A stretch of DNA of 64,000 bases, from the NCBI GenBank assembly GCA_963762865.1, contig CAVXNC010000012.1, positions 53,435 to 117,434 on the forward strand, written 5' to 3'. Shown here one piece after another: positions 53,480 through 62,390 of the stretch (positions within the stretch are counted from its first letter, which is position 1; the number at the start of each line of letters is the position of its first letter). Both the position numbers and the translations under genes were made by a program. The DNA comes from DATHAP01 sp963762865. Its GTDB lineage: Bacteria > Actinomycetota > Actinomycetes > JACCUZ01. The notes beneath the pieces are model-generated. The model was given only the letters and a program-made list of their open reading frames with translations, had not been told where the DNA came from and did no database searches.

Positions 53480-54214
53480 CTAACCCGTGGCGTGGCGCAA
53501 GGCCACGGCGGCGAACGCCTCGGCCACCGGGCGCCAGGTGTCGACCAGTGCCGGGGTGGCCGCCTCGACCTCTGCCACCAGGCCCGCCGGCTCCCGACCG
53601 GCAGCCAGCAGCAGCGGGCTGTCCTCGCGCGCCCAGTCGGCGGCGATACCAGGCGTCACCTCGGGATGGCCCTGCACGCCCCAGGCCGCCGACCCGACCC
53701 GGAAGGCCTGGTGCCGGTAGGCCGGCGAGGTGGCCAGCAGGACCGCGCCCGCGGGCAGCTCGGCCATCTCCTCCCAGTGCCACTGCAGCACCGGCGCGCC
53801 CCGCGGCAGCGACGCCAGCACGGCGTCGGCCGCCGCCTCGGCGGTCGGGTCGTTCGTCAGCACGCCGAGCTCGGGACCGACGGTGCCCCGCCGCACCGAG
53901 CCGCCGCAGGCCACCACCAGCAGCTCGGCGCCCAGGCAGATCCCGAAGGTGGGCAGGCCGGTGTCGACCGCCCGCGCGAGCAGCCCGCGGGTCTCCGGCA
54001 GCCAGGGGCAGGCCTCGTCCTCGACCGGCCCCATGGCTCCCCCGAGCACCAGCAGCGCGGCGTACGACCCGAGATCGTCGGGCCCGGGCAGCGCGTCTCC
54101 GGCGTACGGATGGCTGACCTCCAGCGCGAGCCCGGACGCGGCGAGCCACTCGCCCCACCACCCCGGCCCGGTGCTGGCCTCGTGCTGGACGACCAGCACT
54201 CTCGGGAGGGTCAC
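53480..54214 (-). CDS. Class I glutamine amidotransferase-like protein
   Basis: 244 residues from GTG 54214, whose codon overlaps the glnA2 stop. The nucleophile Cys lies in TFGICLGAELLVVACGG and the His-Glu pair in G-V-Q-G-H-P-E-V-T. The fold is that of stand-alone GMP synthase-like amidotransferases (PuuD or YfeJ-like). It may hydrolyse gamma-glutamyl compounds made by the GlnA2 protein next door, which is inference from position. Confidence 0.83.
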   Translation of the reverse strand: MTLPRVLVVQHEASTGPGWWGEWLAASGLALEVSHPYAGDALPGPDDLGSYAALLVLGGAMGPVEDEACPWLPETRGLLARAVDTGLPTFGICLGAELLVVACGGSVRRGTVGPELGVLTNDPTAEAAADAVLASLPRGAPVLQWHWEEMAELPAGAVLLATSPAYRHQAFRVGSAAWGVQGHPEVTPGIAADWAREDSPLLLAAGREPAGLVAEVEAATPALVDTWRPVAEAFAAVALRHATG

Positions 54215-55548
54215 AGGGCCGTGAGGTAGCGGTCCAGCTCGAAGGCGGTGACCTCCCGGCGGTAGTCGAGCCACTCGGCCCGCTTGTTGCGCAGGAAGAA
54301 GTCGAAGACGTGCTCGCCCAGCGTCTCGGCGACCAGCTCGCTGCCCTCCATCCGACGGATCGCCTCGGACAGGTTGGTGGGCAGCGGCTCGATGCCCAGC
54401 GAGTGGCGCTCCCCGTCAGTGAGGGCCCACACGTCGTCCTCGGCCGCCTCCGGCAGCTCGTAGCCCTGCTCGATCCCCTTGAGCCCTGCCGCCAGCATCA
54501 CCGCGAAGGCCAGGTACGGGTTGGTCGCCGAGTCCGGCGTCCGCAGCTCCACCCGGGTCGACTGGCCCTTGGCCGGCTTGTACATCGGCACCCGGACCAT
54601 GGCGGAGCGGTTGTTGTGCCCCCAGCAGACGTAGGCCGGGGCCTCGCCGCCGCCGAGCAGCCGCTTGTAGGAGTTGACCCACTGGTTCGTGACCGCCGTG
54701 ATCTCGCCGGCGTGGCGCAGCAGCCCGGCGATGAACGAGCGGGCCACCTTGGACAGCTGGTACGGGGCACCGGCCTCGAAGAAGGCGTTGCGCTCGCCCT
54801 CGAAGAGCGAGACATGGGTGTGCATGCCCGAGCCGGGGTGGTCGGTGAGCGGCTTGGGCATGAACGACGCCTGCACGCCCTGGCTGAGCGCGACCTGCTT
54901 CATGACGTGCCGGAAGGTCATGATGTTGTCGGCGGTCGAGAGGGCATCGGCGTAGCGCAGGTCGATCTCCTGCTGCCCCGGTGCGCCTTCGTGGTGGCTG
55001 AACTCCACCGAGATGCCCATGTTCTCGAGCATCGTGATGGCGTCGCGGCGGAAGTCGTGGCCGATGCCGTGCGCGATGTGGTCGAAGAAGCCGCCCTGGT
55101 CCACCGGCGTCGGGGGCTGCCCGTCGCCGGCCTGGTCCCGGAACAGGAAGAACTCGATCTCCGGGTGGGTGTAGAAGGCGAAGCCGAGGTCCGACGCCTT
55201 GGCCAGAGTCCGCTTGAGCACCTGCCGGGGGTCGGCGTAGGACGGCTGACCGTCCGGCAGCACGATGTCGCAGAACATCCGCGCGGTGCCAGGAGTCTCC
55301 GAACGCCAGGGCAGGATCTGGAAGGTGCCGGGGTCCGGCCGGGCGAGCATGTCGGACTCGGCCACCCGGGCGAAGCCCTCGATCGCGGAGCCGTCGAAGC
55401 CGATGCCCTCGTCGAAGGCGCCCTCGAGCTCCGCTGGCGCCACCGCCACCGACTTCAGGAAGCCGAGCACGTCGGTGAACCAGAGGCGGACGAACCGGAT
55501 GTCGCGCTCCTCGAGCGTCCGGAGCACGAACTCCTGCTGCTTGTCCAT
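54211..55548 (-). CDS. glnA2: Glutamine synthetase paralogue GlnA2
   Basis: 445 residues from ATG 55548 (MDKQQEFVLRTLEERDIRFV), a start shared with mycobacterial GlnA2; ATG 55557 would add three residues. Landmarks are RLWFTDVLGFLKSVAVAP, HPEIEFFLFRD, EFSHHEGAPGQQEIDLRYAD, PGSGMHTHVSLFEG and N-R-S-A-M-V-R-V-P. The adenylylation Tyr loop of GlnA is absent, as in GlnA2. Its role may be glutamine or gamma-glutamyl-amide synthesis. A GlnR-like half box lies upstream. Confidence 0.92.
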   Translation of the reverse strand: MDKQQEFVLRTLEERDIRFVRLWFTDVLGFLKSVAVAPAELEGAFDEGIGFDGSAIEGFARVAESDMLARPDPGTFQILPWRSETPGTARMFCDIVLPDGQPSYADPRQVLKRTLAKASDLGFAFYTHPEIEFFLFRDQAGDGQPPTPVDQGGFFDHIAHGIGHDFRRDAITMLENMGISVEFSHHEGAPGQQEIDLRYADALSTADNIMTFRHVMKQVALSQGVQASFMPKPLTDHPGSGMHTHVSLFEGERNAFFEAGAPYQLSKVARSFIAGLLRHAGEITAVTNQWVNSYKRLLGGGEAPAYVCWGHNNRSAMVRVPMYKPAKGQSTRVELRTPDSATNPYLAFAVMLAAGLKGIEQGYELPEAAEDDVWALTDGERHSLGIEPLPTNLSEAIRRMEGSELVAETLGEHVFDFFLRNKRAEWLDYRREVTAFELDRYLTAL

Positions 55549-55571
55549 GCGCGGCATGCTGCCCGGCGGGT

Positions 55572-55587
55572 GTTTCGACGGTGTTAC
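55572..55587 (-). promoter_or_regulatory. GlnR-like half box before glnA2
   Basis: On the minus strand GTAAC (55587-55583), six bases, then GAAAC (55576-55572). This is one a-b pair of a GlnR site, 15 bases before ATG 55557. No second pair is visible. Confidence 0.45.
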
Positions 55588-55740
55588 AGGAGGCCCCCGG
55601 GCTGGTGCTTCGACATCTCCCGGCATCGGCTGGATGGCCCACCCGGGTGCCCCCCGAACGGGTAGAGATCCTTTGCCATTGCCACGCAGCGTCATGGTCA
55701 GTCCCACACTCAGTGCGGTCGATCACTCATCTGCCCGGAC

Positions 55741-55797
55741 GACTCCCCCGCTCCCCCCGCTCCCCCGGCCCACCCCTGCTCCCCCGGCCCACCCCTG
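55741..55797. repeat. C-rich tract with 19-bp tandem repeat
   Basis: Two exact copies of a 19-nt unit (55760-55778 and 55779-55797) follow other C5-C6 runs. The complementary strand has many G3-G6 runs and could form a G-quadruplex. It lies in the leader of the GATWN gene and upstream of glnA2. Confidence 0.7.
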
Positions 55798-55817
55798 CAC
55801 CCCTGGAGAGAACCGCT

Positions 55818-56039
55818 ATGACCCGTACCGCGATGCGAGCCCTGCCGACGACGGCCGTTGCCTTCCTGATCGCCCTGGCCCTGGCCGTCACGGCCGTCCT
55901 GGTGGCCGGCTACGGCCTGGCCGGCTCGGACGACGCCGGAGCGACCTGGAACCGGAAGCACCCGGGTGCGACCTGGAACTCCGTCGAGGCCGGCGCGACC
56001 TGGAACGCCAAGCCCAGGAACGGCGCGACCTGGAACTGA
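55818..56039 (+). CDS. Exported GATWN-repeat peptide
   Basis: 73 residues from ATG 55818, 8 bases after GGAGAG. One hydrophobic segment (TTAVAFLIALALAVTAVLVA) is either a signal peptide or an anchor. The remaining 30 or so residues carry four exact G-A-T-W-N pentapeptides spaced 9, 9 and 10 residues apart, the last ending the protein. At DNA level the 12-mer GCGACCTGGAAC recurs at 55941, 55968, 55995 and 56025. No family is recognised. The GGDEF-EAL gene follows 86 bases on, so a cell-surface or signalling link is possible. Confidence 0.72.
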   Translation: MTRTAMRALPTTAVAFLIALALAVTAVLVAGYGLAGSDDAGATWNRKHPGATWNSVEAGATWNAKPRNGATWN

Positions 56040-56125
56040 CGTCTCGCGACTCGGCCCCGCCGACCATCAGTGGGCAGAAGATTTACCGAGTGCAGTCCGT
56101 CGAACCCGCACAGTAATCGCCCACG

Positions 56126-58660
56126 ATGACCGACACTGCGAATGTGGGGGACCGTCCGTCCAGCGATCGACTGATCTGGCTGGTGAGCGCAGGCCTCGCC
56201 GCGGCAGGAGCCGTCCTGTGGTGGCGAGGTCTCAGTCTGCCCGGCGGTGAACCCCACCTGTGGTGGCCGGCTGTCGCCCTCGGCTTCGCCCTCTCCGAGC
56301 GCTTCGCCGTGCACATCCCCTTCGGGCGGGACACCCACAGCCTGACGTTCAGCATCGCCCCGATGGTCCTGGGGCTGTTCTTCCTCGACGCCGACGAGCT
56401 GCTGCTCGCGGCCGTCCTCGGGATGGCGCTCACGCAGGCCGTCATCTACCGCAACGCACCGATCAAGCTGGTCTTCAACGCAGCCTCGATCTTCCTGCAG
56501 ACCGCAGTGGCGATCGCCGTGTTCGACGGCCTCGTGTCGGCGATGGGCGTCCAGGCCGACAGCCTGGTGCCGGCGACCTGGCTCGCCGCGATCGCCGCGG
56601 CGCTTGCCGCCGACCTCCTCGGCAACCTGGCCCTCTTCCTCATCATCGGGCTCCGGCAGGGCACCTGGGACACCGGCGAGCTGGTCCGGACGCTCGCGAT
56701 CGCAGCGGTCGGCACCGTGGTGGTCACCGACCTTGCGCTCGTCACCGCGTTGGTGCTGGTGCGGCAGCCTCAGGGCCTCGCCCTGCTCGGCGTGATCGCC
56801 GTCCTGACCTTCCTGCTCTACCGGGGCTACCAGGTGCAGCGGCTGCGCTACGGCCGTCTGCAGCTGCTCTACCGTTTCACCCGGTCCGTCGACCAGGCCC
56901 TCAAGGAGGGCACCGTCGAGGCGACCGTCGCCTCCGAGGCTCGCGAGCTGCTGCGCTCGGGCCACGCCGAGCTCTTCCCGTGCCAGCCGGAGTGCGAGGG
57001 CGCGTGGTACGCGGCGGCCTGCGCCGGCAAGCCCCTCCGCCTCGCCCGCGGCGGCACCAGCGACGCGCACCGGGCGCTGCGCGAGGCCGGTCACCTCGAC
57101 GGGCTCGCAGCACCGCTGCGCGACGGCGGCGAGATCATCGGGGTGCTCGTCGTCGCCGACCGCCTCGGCGACGTCAGCACCTTCGACCACGAGGACGAGC
57201 TGCTCTTCGAGGCGCTGGCGGGGCACGCCAGCGTCGCGCTCGCCAACTCCCGGCTCGTCGAGCGGGTGCGCACCGCCGCCGACGAGACCGAGCACCTGGC
57301 CCTGCACGACCCGCTCACCGGGCTGCCCAACCGCCTGCACTTCCAGCAGCGGCTCGAGCGCCGGCTCGCCACCACCGGCTCGGCGGCCGTCCTGCTCATG
57401 GACATCGACCGCTTCAAGGAGGTCAACGACACCCTCGGGCACGACGTCGGCGACCAGCTCCTGCAGGAGGTCGGCGCGCGCCTGGAGACCCTGGCCGGCG
57501 ACGAGACGGTCGTGGCCCGCCTCGGCGGTGACGAGTTCGCCGTGCTCCTCGGCGGCGACGACGTCCACGTGGAGGGGATGGTCGCGCGCATCGCTCGCGA
57601 CGTCGCCCGGCCGATGCGGCTCGGCGAGATCCTGATCGACGTCTCGGCGAGCATCGGGATCTCGGCCACGCCGCGCGACGGCTCGTCCGCCGCCCTCCTC
57701 CTCCGCCGTGCGGAGGTCGCGATGTACGACGCCAAGGACGGCCTGTCCGGCGTCGCCCGCTACTCCCCGGACCGCGACCCGTACAGCTCCCGGCGTCTCT
57801 CGCTCATCGGCGACCTGGCGAGAGCCCTCGAGGACGAGTCGCTGGAGCTGCACTACCAGCCACAAGCGGACCCCTCCACCGGGCAGATCGTCGGGGTCGA
57901 GGCACTGCTGCGCTGGAAGCACCCGCTCTGGGGGCACGTGCCCCCCGACGAGTTCATCCCCCTCGCCGAGCACACCGGCCTGATCCGCCCGCTGACCCGC
58001 TTCGTCATCGAGACGGCGGTGCGCCAGTGCGTCGCGTGGCAGGAGGCCGGCACGCCGGTCCTGATGGCCGTCAACGTCTCGATGCGCAACCTGCTCGAGC
58101 CGGAGCTCGCCGACACCGTGGCCCGACTGCTGGTCCAGGCCGGTCTGCCCGCCGCGCTGCTCAAGCTCGAGGTCACCGAGAGCGCCATCGTCGCCGAGCC
58201 GGAGCGCGCGGTGCAGGCGCTCGAGCGCCTCGTGCAGCTCGGCCTGTCGGTGTCGGTCGACGACTTCGGCACCGGCTACTCCTCCCTGACCCGGCTGCGC
58301 AGCCTGCCGGTGCAGGAGGTCAAGATCGACCGCAGCTTCGTCCGCGACCTCGCCGAGCGGGACGAGGACATGGCGATCGTGCGGGCGGTCATCGGCCTCG
58401 GTCACGACCTCGGCCTGCGAGTGTGCGCAGAGGGCGTGGAGGACGAGAGCAGCTGGCGGCTGCTGCAGGACCTCGGCTGCGACCTCGTCCAGGGCTACTT
58501 CCTCGCCCGCCCGATGCCGGCCGACGCGATGACGACCTGGCTGCGCGACCGGATGGCGGGCTTCGCGACGCGGCTGCACTCCGACCAGCCCGCCGAAGGC
58601 GCCCCCCGACCACTGGGCGGCGCCCCTGCCCGCCGGAAGGCCGGTCCCACCCTTCGCTGA
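56126..58660 (+). CDS. Membrane-bound diguanylate cyclase/phosphodiesterase (GGDEF-EAL)
   Basis: 844 residues. About seven N-terminal membrane helices (roughly 15-240) form a sensory region. A GAF-like domain follows (about 255-385; AACAGKPLRLARGG, GEIIGVLVVADRLGD). The GGDEF domain has LTGLPNRLHFQQRL and an intact active site RLGGDEFAVLL near 468. The EAL domain has V-E-A-L-L-R-W near 590, N-V-S, DDFGTGYSSLTRLRSLPVQE and G-V-E. Both catalytic sets look complete, so synthesis and breakdown of cyclic di-GMP are possible. A short Pro-rich tail ends the protein. Confidence 0.92.
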   Translation: MTDTANVGDRPSSDRLIWLVSAGLAAAGAVLWWRGLSLPGGEPHLWWPAVALGFALSERFAVHIPFGRDTHSLTFSIAPMVLGLFFLDADELLLAAVLGMALTQAVIYRNAPIKLVFNAASIFLQTAVAIAVFDGLVSAMGVQADSLVPATWLAAIAAALAADLLGNLALFLIIGLRQGTWDTGELVRTLAIAAVGTVVVTDLALVTALVLVRQPQGLALLGVIAVLTFLLYRGYQVQRLRYGRLQLLYRFTRSVDQALKEGTVEATVASEARELLRSGHAELFPCQPECEGAWYAAACAGKPLRLARGGTSDAHRALREAGHLDGLAAPLRDGGEIIGVLVVADRLGDVSTFDHEDELLFEALAGHASVALANSRLVERVRTAADETEHLALHDPLTGLPNRLHFQQRLERRLATTGSAAVLLMDIDRFKEVNDTLGHDVGDQLLQEVGARLETLAGDETVVARLGGDEFAVLLGGDDVHVEGMVARIARDVARPMRLGEILIDVSASIGISATPRDGSSAALLLRRAEVAMYDAKDGLSGVARYSPDRDPYSSRRLSLIGDLARALEDESLELHYQPQADPSTGQIVGVEALLRWKHPLWGHVPPDEFIPLAEHTGLIRPLTRFVIETAVRQCVAWQEAGTPVLMAVNVSMRNLLEPELADTVARLLVQAGLPAALLKLEVTESAIVAEPERAVQALERLVQLGLSVSVDDFGTGYSSLTRLRSLPVQEVKIDRSFVRDLAERDEDMAIVRAVIGLGHDLGLRVCAEGVEDESSWRLLQDLGCDLVQGYFLARPMPADAMTTWLRDRMAGFATRLHSDQPAEGAPRPLGGAPARRKAGPTLR

Positions 58661-58693
58661 GCCGGCCACAGGTGCGCTCACTAGGCTCGTGAC

Positions 58694-60463
58694 GTGCCAG
58701 CGCTGCGCATCGCCCTCGCCCAGCACGACCCCGTGGTCGGGGACCTGCCGGGCAATGCCGCACAGGTCCGCCGCATCGCCCGGGAGGCCTCTGATGCGGG
58801 CGCTCAGGTCGTCGCCTTCCCCGAGATGGCTCTGACCGGCTACCCGGTCGAGGACCTCGCGCTGCGCCGGTCATTCGTCGACGCGTCGCGTGCCGCGCTG
58901 GGCGATCTCGCGCGCCAGCTGTCCGACGACGGTCTCGGTGACCTCCTCGTCGTCGTGGGCTTCCTGGACGGGTCCCCTGACGTCGCGCCGGTCCTCGGCA
59001 CGCCCAAGGGCGCTCCGCAGAACGCCGCCGCCTTCCTGCACCGGGGGAAGGTCGTCGGCCGCTACGCGAAGCACCACCTGCCCAACTACGGCGTCTTCGA
59101 CGAGTACCGCTACTTCGTGCCTGGGCGGTCGCTCACCGTCGCTCGGATCCACGGCGTCGACGTCGCGGTCGTCATCTGCGAGGACATCTGGCAGGAGGGC
59201 GGGCCGGTCGCTCTGGTCAGGGAGGCCGGCGCGGGGCTGCTCGTCGTCATCAACGGGTCGCCGTACGAACGCAACAAGGACGACACCCGCCTCGAGCTGG
59301 TGCGCCGGCGCGCCGCCGTCGCCGGGTGCACCCTCGCCTACGTCAACATGGTCGGCGGCCAGGACGAGCTGGTCTTCGACGGCGACTCGATCGTCGTCTC
59401 GGCCGAGGGCGAGGTCCTGGCCCGGGCGCCGCAGTTCGAGGAGTCCCTGCTGGTGGTCGACCTCGACCTCCCGGCTGCCACCACCGATGCGGGCACGGCC
59501 CGTGGCGAGCACGTCGAGCGGCTCACGGTGTCGACCGAGCCGTCTCCGACCGACGGGCAGCTGGTGGCCGGCGTCGTGGCGCCGCGGATGGGCGACGAGG
59601 CCGAGGTCTACGGTGCACTGGTCCTCGGGCTGCGCGACTACGTGCACAAGAACGGCTTCCGCAGCGTGGTCCTCGGGCTGTCCGGCGGCATCGACTCCGC
59701 CCTGACCGCTGCCATCGCCTGCGACGCGCTCGGCGCCGCCAACGTCTACGGCGTCTCGATGCCGAGCAGCTACTCGAGCGACCACTCCCGCTCGGACGCA
59801 TCCGACCTGGCGGAGCGCACCGGGCTGGTCTACTCCACGGTTCCGATCGCGCCGATGGTCGACGCGTTCCAGTCCAGCCTTGACCTCGCGGGTCTCGCGG
59901 AGGAGAACCTCCAGGCGCGGGTCCGTGGCACGACCCTGATGGCGCTCTCGAACCAGAACGGCCACCTCGTGCTGGCGACCGGCAACAAGAGCGAGCTGTC
60001 CGTCGGCTACTCCACCCTCTACGGCGACTCCGTCGGGGGATACGCCCCGATCAAGGACGTGCCCAAGACGCTGGTCTGGGAGCTCGCCCGGTGGCGCAAC
60101 GTCGACGCCGCCGAACGTGGTGAGACACCGCCGATCCCGGAGGCGTCCATCACCAAGGAGCCGTCGGCGGAGCTGCGGCCGGGTCAGCTCGACAGTGACT
60201 CCCTGCCGGACTACGCGATGCTGGACGACGTCCTCGACGACTACGTCGAGATGGATCGTGGCTCCTCGGAGCTGCTGGCTGCCGGCTTCGACCGCGAGCT
60301 GGTCGAGAAGGTGCTGCGGCTGACCGACACCGCGGAGTACAAACGGCGGCAGTACCCGCCCGGTCCGAAGATCTCGCTGAAGGCCTTCGGCCGCGACCGC
60401 CGGCTGCCGATCACCAGCCGCTGGCGCGAGCACGCCACCCCGACAGACGTCCACGGGGGCTGA
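58694..60463 (+). CDS. nadE: Glutamine-dependent NAD+ synthase
   Basis: 589 residues from GTG 58694. The N-terminal nitrilase-like glutaminase has the Glu in FPEMALTGYPVEDL, the Lys in A-K-H-H-L-P-N-Y-G-V-F-D-E, and the Cys in VVICEDIWQEGG. The C-terminal synthetase has the P-loop GLSGGIDSALTAAIA near 330 and ATGNKSELSVGYSTLYGD. It makes NAD from nicotinate adenine dinucleotide, completing the pathway that NadA (8.3 kb) starts. Confidence 0.96.
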   Translation: MPALRIALAQHDPVVGDLPGNAAQVRRIAREASDAGAQVVAFPEMALTGYPVEDLALRRSFVDASRAALGDLARQLSDDGLGDLLVVVGFLDGSPDVAPVLGTPKGAPQNAAAFLHRGKVVGRYAKHHLPNYGVFDEYRYFVPGRSLTVARIHGVDVAVVICEDIWQEGGPVALVREAGAGLLVVINGSPYERNKDDTRLELVRRRAAVAGCTLAYVNMVGGQDELVFDGDSIVVSAEGEVLARAPQFEESLLVVDLDLPAATTDAGTARGEHVERLTVSTEPSPTDGQLVAGVVAPRMGDEAEVYGALVLGLRDYVHKNGFRSVVLGLSGGIDSALTAAIACDALGAANVYGVSMPSSYSSDHSRSDASDLAERTGLVYSTVPIAPMVDAFQSSLDLAGLAEENLQARVRGTTLMALSNQNGHLVLATGNKSELSVGYSTLYGDSVGGYAPIKDVPKTLVWELARWRNVDAAERGETPPIPEASITKEPSAELRPGQLDSDSLPDYAMLDDVLDDYVEMDRGSSELLAAGFDRELVEKVLRLTDTAEYKRRQYPPGPKISLKAFGRDRRLPITSRWREHATPTDVHGG

Positions 60464-60573
60464 CCCCCGACCGGGCGTGACTGCCCGGGCATCCGGGGCG
60501 CCCGCTGGACGTGGCACCATGAACGTGTCCGGGGACTCCACCAGGGAGCCTCGAGGCATCTGGAGGACACGAC

Positions 60574-61440
60574 ATGTCCGAGACCACCGCGCCCTACGGC
60601 ACCGGTCCCACCCCCACCGCTCCTGATGCGCCTACAGCTCCGCGCAAGCGGGTCCGCGTGCATCACCTGCAGGGCATGAAGGACCGGGGCGAGCGCTTCG
60701 CGATGCTGACGTCCTACGACCAGCTGACCGCCGAGATCTTCGACGAGGCCGGGATCCCGGTGCTCCTCGTCGGCGACTCGGCCGCCAACAACGTGCTGGG
60801 CTACGAGACCACCCTTCCCGTGACCGTGGACGAGCTGCTCCCACTGGTGCGCGCTGTCAGCCGCGGCGCTCGCCACTCATTGGTGGTCGCCGACCTGCCC
60901 TTCGGCTCGTACCAGGTCTCCCCCGAGCAGGCTCTCGGCACGGCGGTGCGCTTCATGAAGGAGGGGGCGGCCCACGGCGTCAAGCTCGAGGGCGGGGTCG
61001 CGGTCACGCCGCAGGTGCGCGCAGTCGTCGAGGCCGGCGTGCCGGTCATGGCCCACATCGGCTTCACCCCGCAGAGCGAGCACCAGCTCGGCGGCTACCG
61101 GGTGCAGGGCCGTGGCGACACCGGTGACGAGCTGGTGCGCGCGGCGCTCGCCCTCCAGGAGGCCGGCGCCTTCGCGGTCGTGCTGGAGATGGTCCCCGGT
61201 GACGTCGCGAAGCGAGTGACCGCCGAGCTGACCATCCCGACCATCGGCATCGGTGCGGGCGTCGACTGTGACGGCCAGGTCCTGGTCTGGCAGGACATGG
61301 CGGGGCTGCGGCAGGGCACCATGGCCCGGTTCGTGAAGAAGTACGCCGACCTGCGGGGCACCCTGATCGGCGCTGCGGGGGCCTTCGCCGCCGACGTCGC
61401 AAGCCGGGACTTCCCCGGCGAGGAGCACACCTTCCACTGA
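60574..61440 (+). CDS. panB: 3-methyl-2-oxobutanoate hydroxymethyltransferase
   Basis: 288 residues from ATG 60574, with GGAGG upstream. PanB makes ketopantoate for pantothenate/CoA. Landmarks are KDRGERFAMLTSYDQLTAEI, LLVGDSAANNVLGYETTLPV, the substrate-binding DLPFGSYQ, K-L-E-G-G with the catalytic region and PVMAHIGFTPQSEHQLGGYR with T-I-G-I-G-A-G. An extra Ala/Thr/Pro-rich N terminus of about 20 residues precedes the core. panC/panD are not adjacent. Confidence 0.96.
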   Translation: MSETTAPYGTGPTPTAPDAPTAPRKRVRVHHLQGMKDRGERFAMLTSYDQLTAEIFDEAGIPVLLVGDSAANNVLGYETTLPVTVDELLPLVRAVSRGARHSLVVADLPFGSYQVSPEQALGTAVRFMKEGAAHGVKLEGGVAVTPQVRAVVEAGVPVMAHIGFTPQSEHQLGGYRVQGRGDTGDELVRAALALQEAGAFAVVLEMVPGDVAKRVTAELTIPTIGIGAGVDCDGQVLVWQDMAGLRQGTMARFVKKYADLRGTLIGAAGAFAADVASRDFPGEEHTFH

Positions 61441-61487
61441 CCGGCCTGGCGCGCCGGTCTGCCGCTAGCGGCCCGTTGCGCGGCAGC

Positions 61488-62111
61488 ATGGGCGCCGTGG
61501 ACAGCTCCCGGGTCATTCTCCTGCGCGAGGCACTCGCCGGCTCCGGCTGGGTCGAGCGCACCAAGTCCTTCGCGTCATCGCTTCGCCGCGTCGACGAGCC
61601 TGGTGGCCTGCTCCTCGTCGGCACACCCGACGAGGAGCCGTGGCACCTGGCGGCACACCTCGACGACGAGGCGCGGATCTCCGGCATCGACCGGCTGTCA
61701 CCGACCCTCGTGCGGTGGGCGGCGCCCGACAACGCACCGGCGCACCTGTCAGTGACACTTGCGCGACTCGAAGCCGCAAGACGTGGCGAGACCGTGTTCG
61801 TCGTCGCCCCGGACACACCTCCGGAGTCGCTGCTCGAACGCGTCGCGGACGCGCGACGGATCGGCGCGACGGTGCTCTCCATCGACGACGGAGACGACGA
61901 TCTCGGGTCACTCGCACACGACAGACTCGTCGTCCCGACGGCGTCGACGGAGCGACTCGTTGTTGCACAGGAGATGCCCGACACGGTCGACATCGACACC
62001 GTCTCGCACCTCGTGAGTGTCGCGGCGGGAGAAAACGTGTCGCGGTCTTCGATGCGCGATCGCATCGCAAGAATGCTCGACAAGGTGAGCGGACCGGCAC
62101 CACGCCGCTGA
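61488..62111 (+). CDS. Hypothetical protein
   Basis: 207 residues from ATG 61488 (MGAVDSSRVILLREALAG); a second start, GTG 61497, is close. It has alternating helix/strand pieces (EPGGLLLVGTPDEEPWHLAA, GETVFVVAPDTPPESLLERV, GATVLSIDDGDDDLGSLAHD) suggesting a Rossmann-like fold without a cofactor motif. No membrane segment. Third-position GC falls towards its end and in the 279 bases before the histone-like gene. Not recognised. Confidence 0.72.
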   Translation: MGAVDSSRVILLREALAGSGWVERTKSFASSLRRVDEPGGLLLVGTPDEEPWHLAAHLDDEARISGIDRLSPTLVRWAAPDNAPAHLSVTLARLEAARRGETVFVVAPDTPPESLLERVADARRIGATVLSIDDGDDDLGSLAHDRLVVPTASTERLVVAQEMPDTVDIDTVSHLVSVAAGENVSRSSMRDRIARMLDKVSGPAPRR

Positions 62112-62390
62112 CAACATGCACGATGTCGCAACAATGAACGCATGCCCAAACCCGTTGCCACACAATGGTTTCTCGACCGTCTCCTGTCGGAGCGACCGTT
62201 GCTCGACACGTCAACCGCACGACACAGCACGAGTGCGGCGCGCCTCGTTCCATCGTCACTTCGCAACCGTCGCCGATGCGACGCGGAAAACTGGTTGTGC
62301 GAAATGCTGGTAACCATCGCCACGTAGTGCGATCTTTTTGGTTGAAGACGTCGACCAATCCGGATCGACGACCAAGCGCAGGAGGCACGT

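Noticed and set aside
53469..54161. N-terminal extension of the glnE frame
   Set aside because: It lies over the amidotransferase gene and would exceed the normal GlnE length.
55910..58726. 938-codon minus-strand open frame opposite the GGDEF-EAL gene
   Set aside because: It mirrors the codon structure of a clearly real gene, with no family motif or start site.
62142..62327. 61-residue plus-strand frame before the histone-like gene
   Set aside because: Weak bias, no ribosome site and no recognisable domain, although its start looks protein-like.
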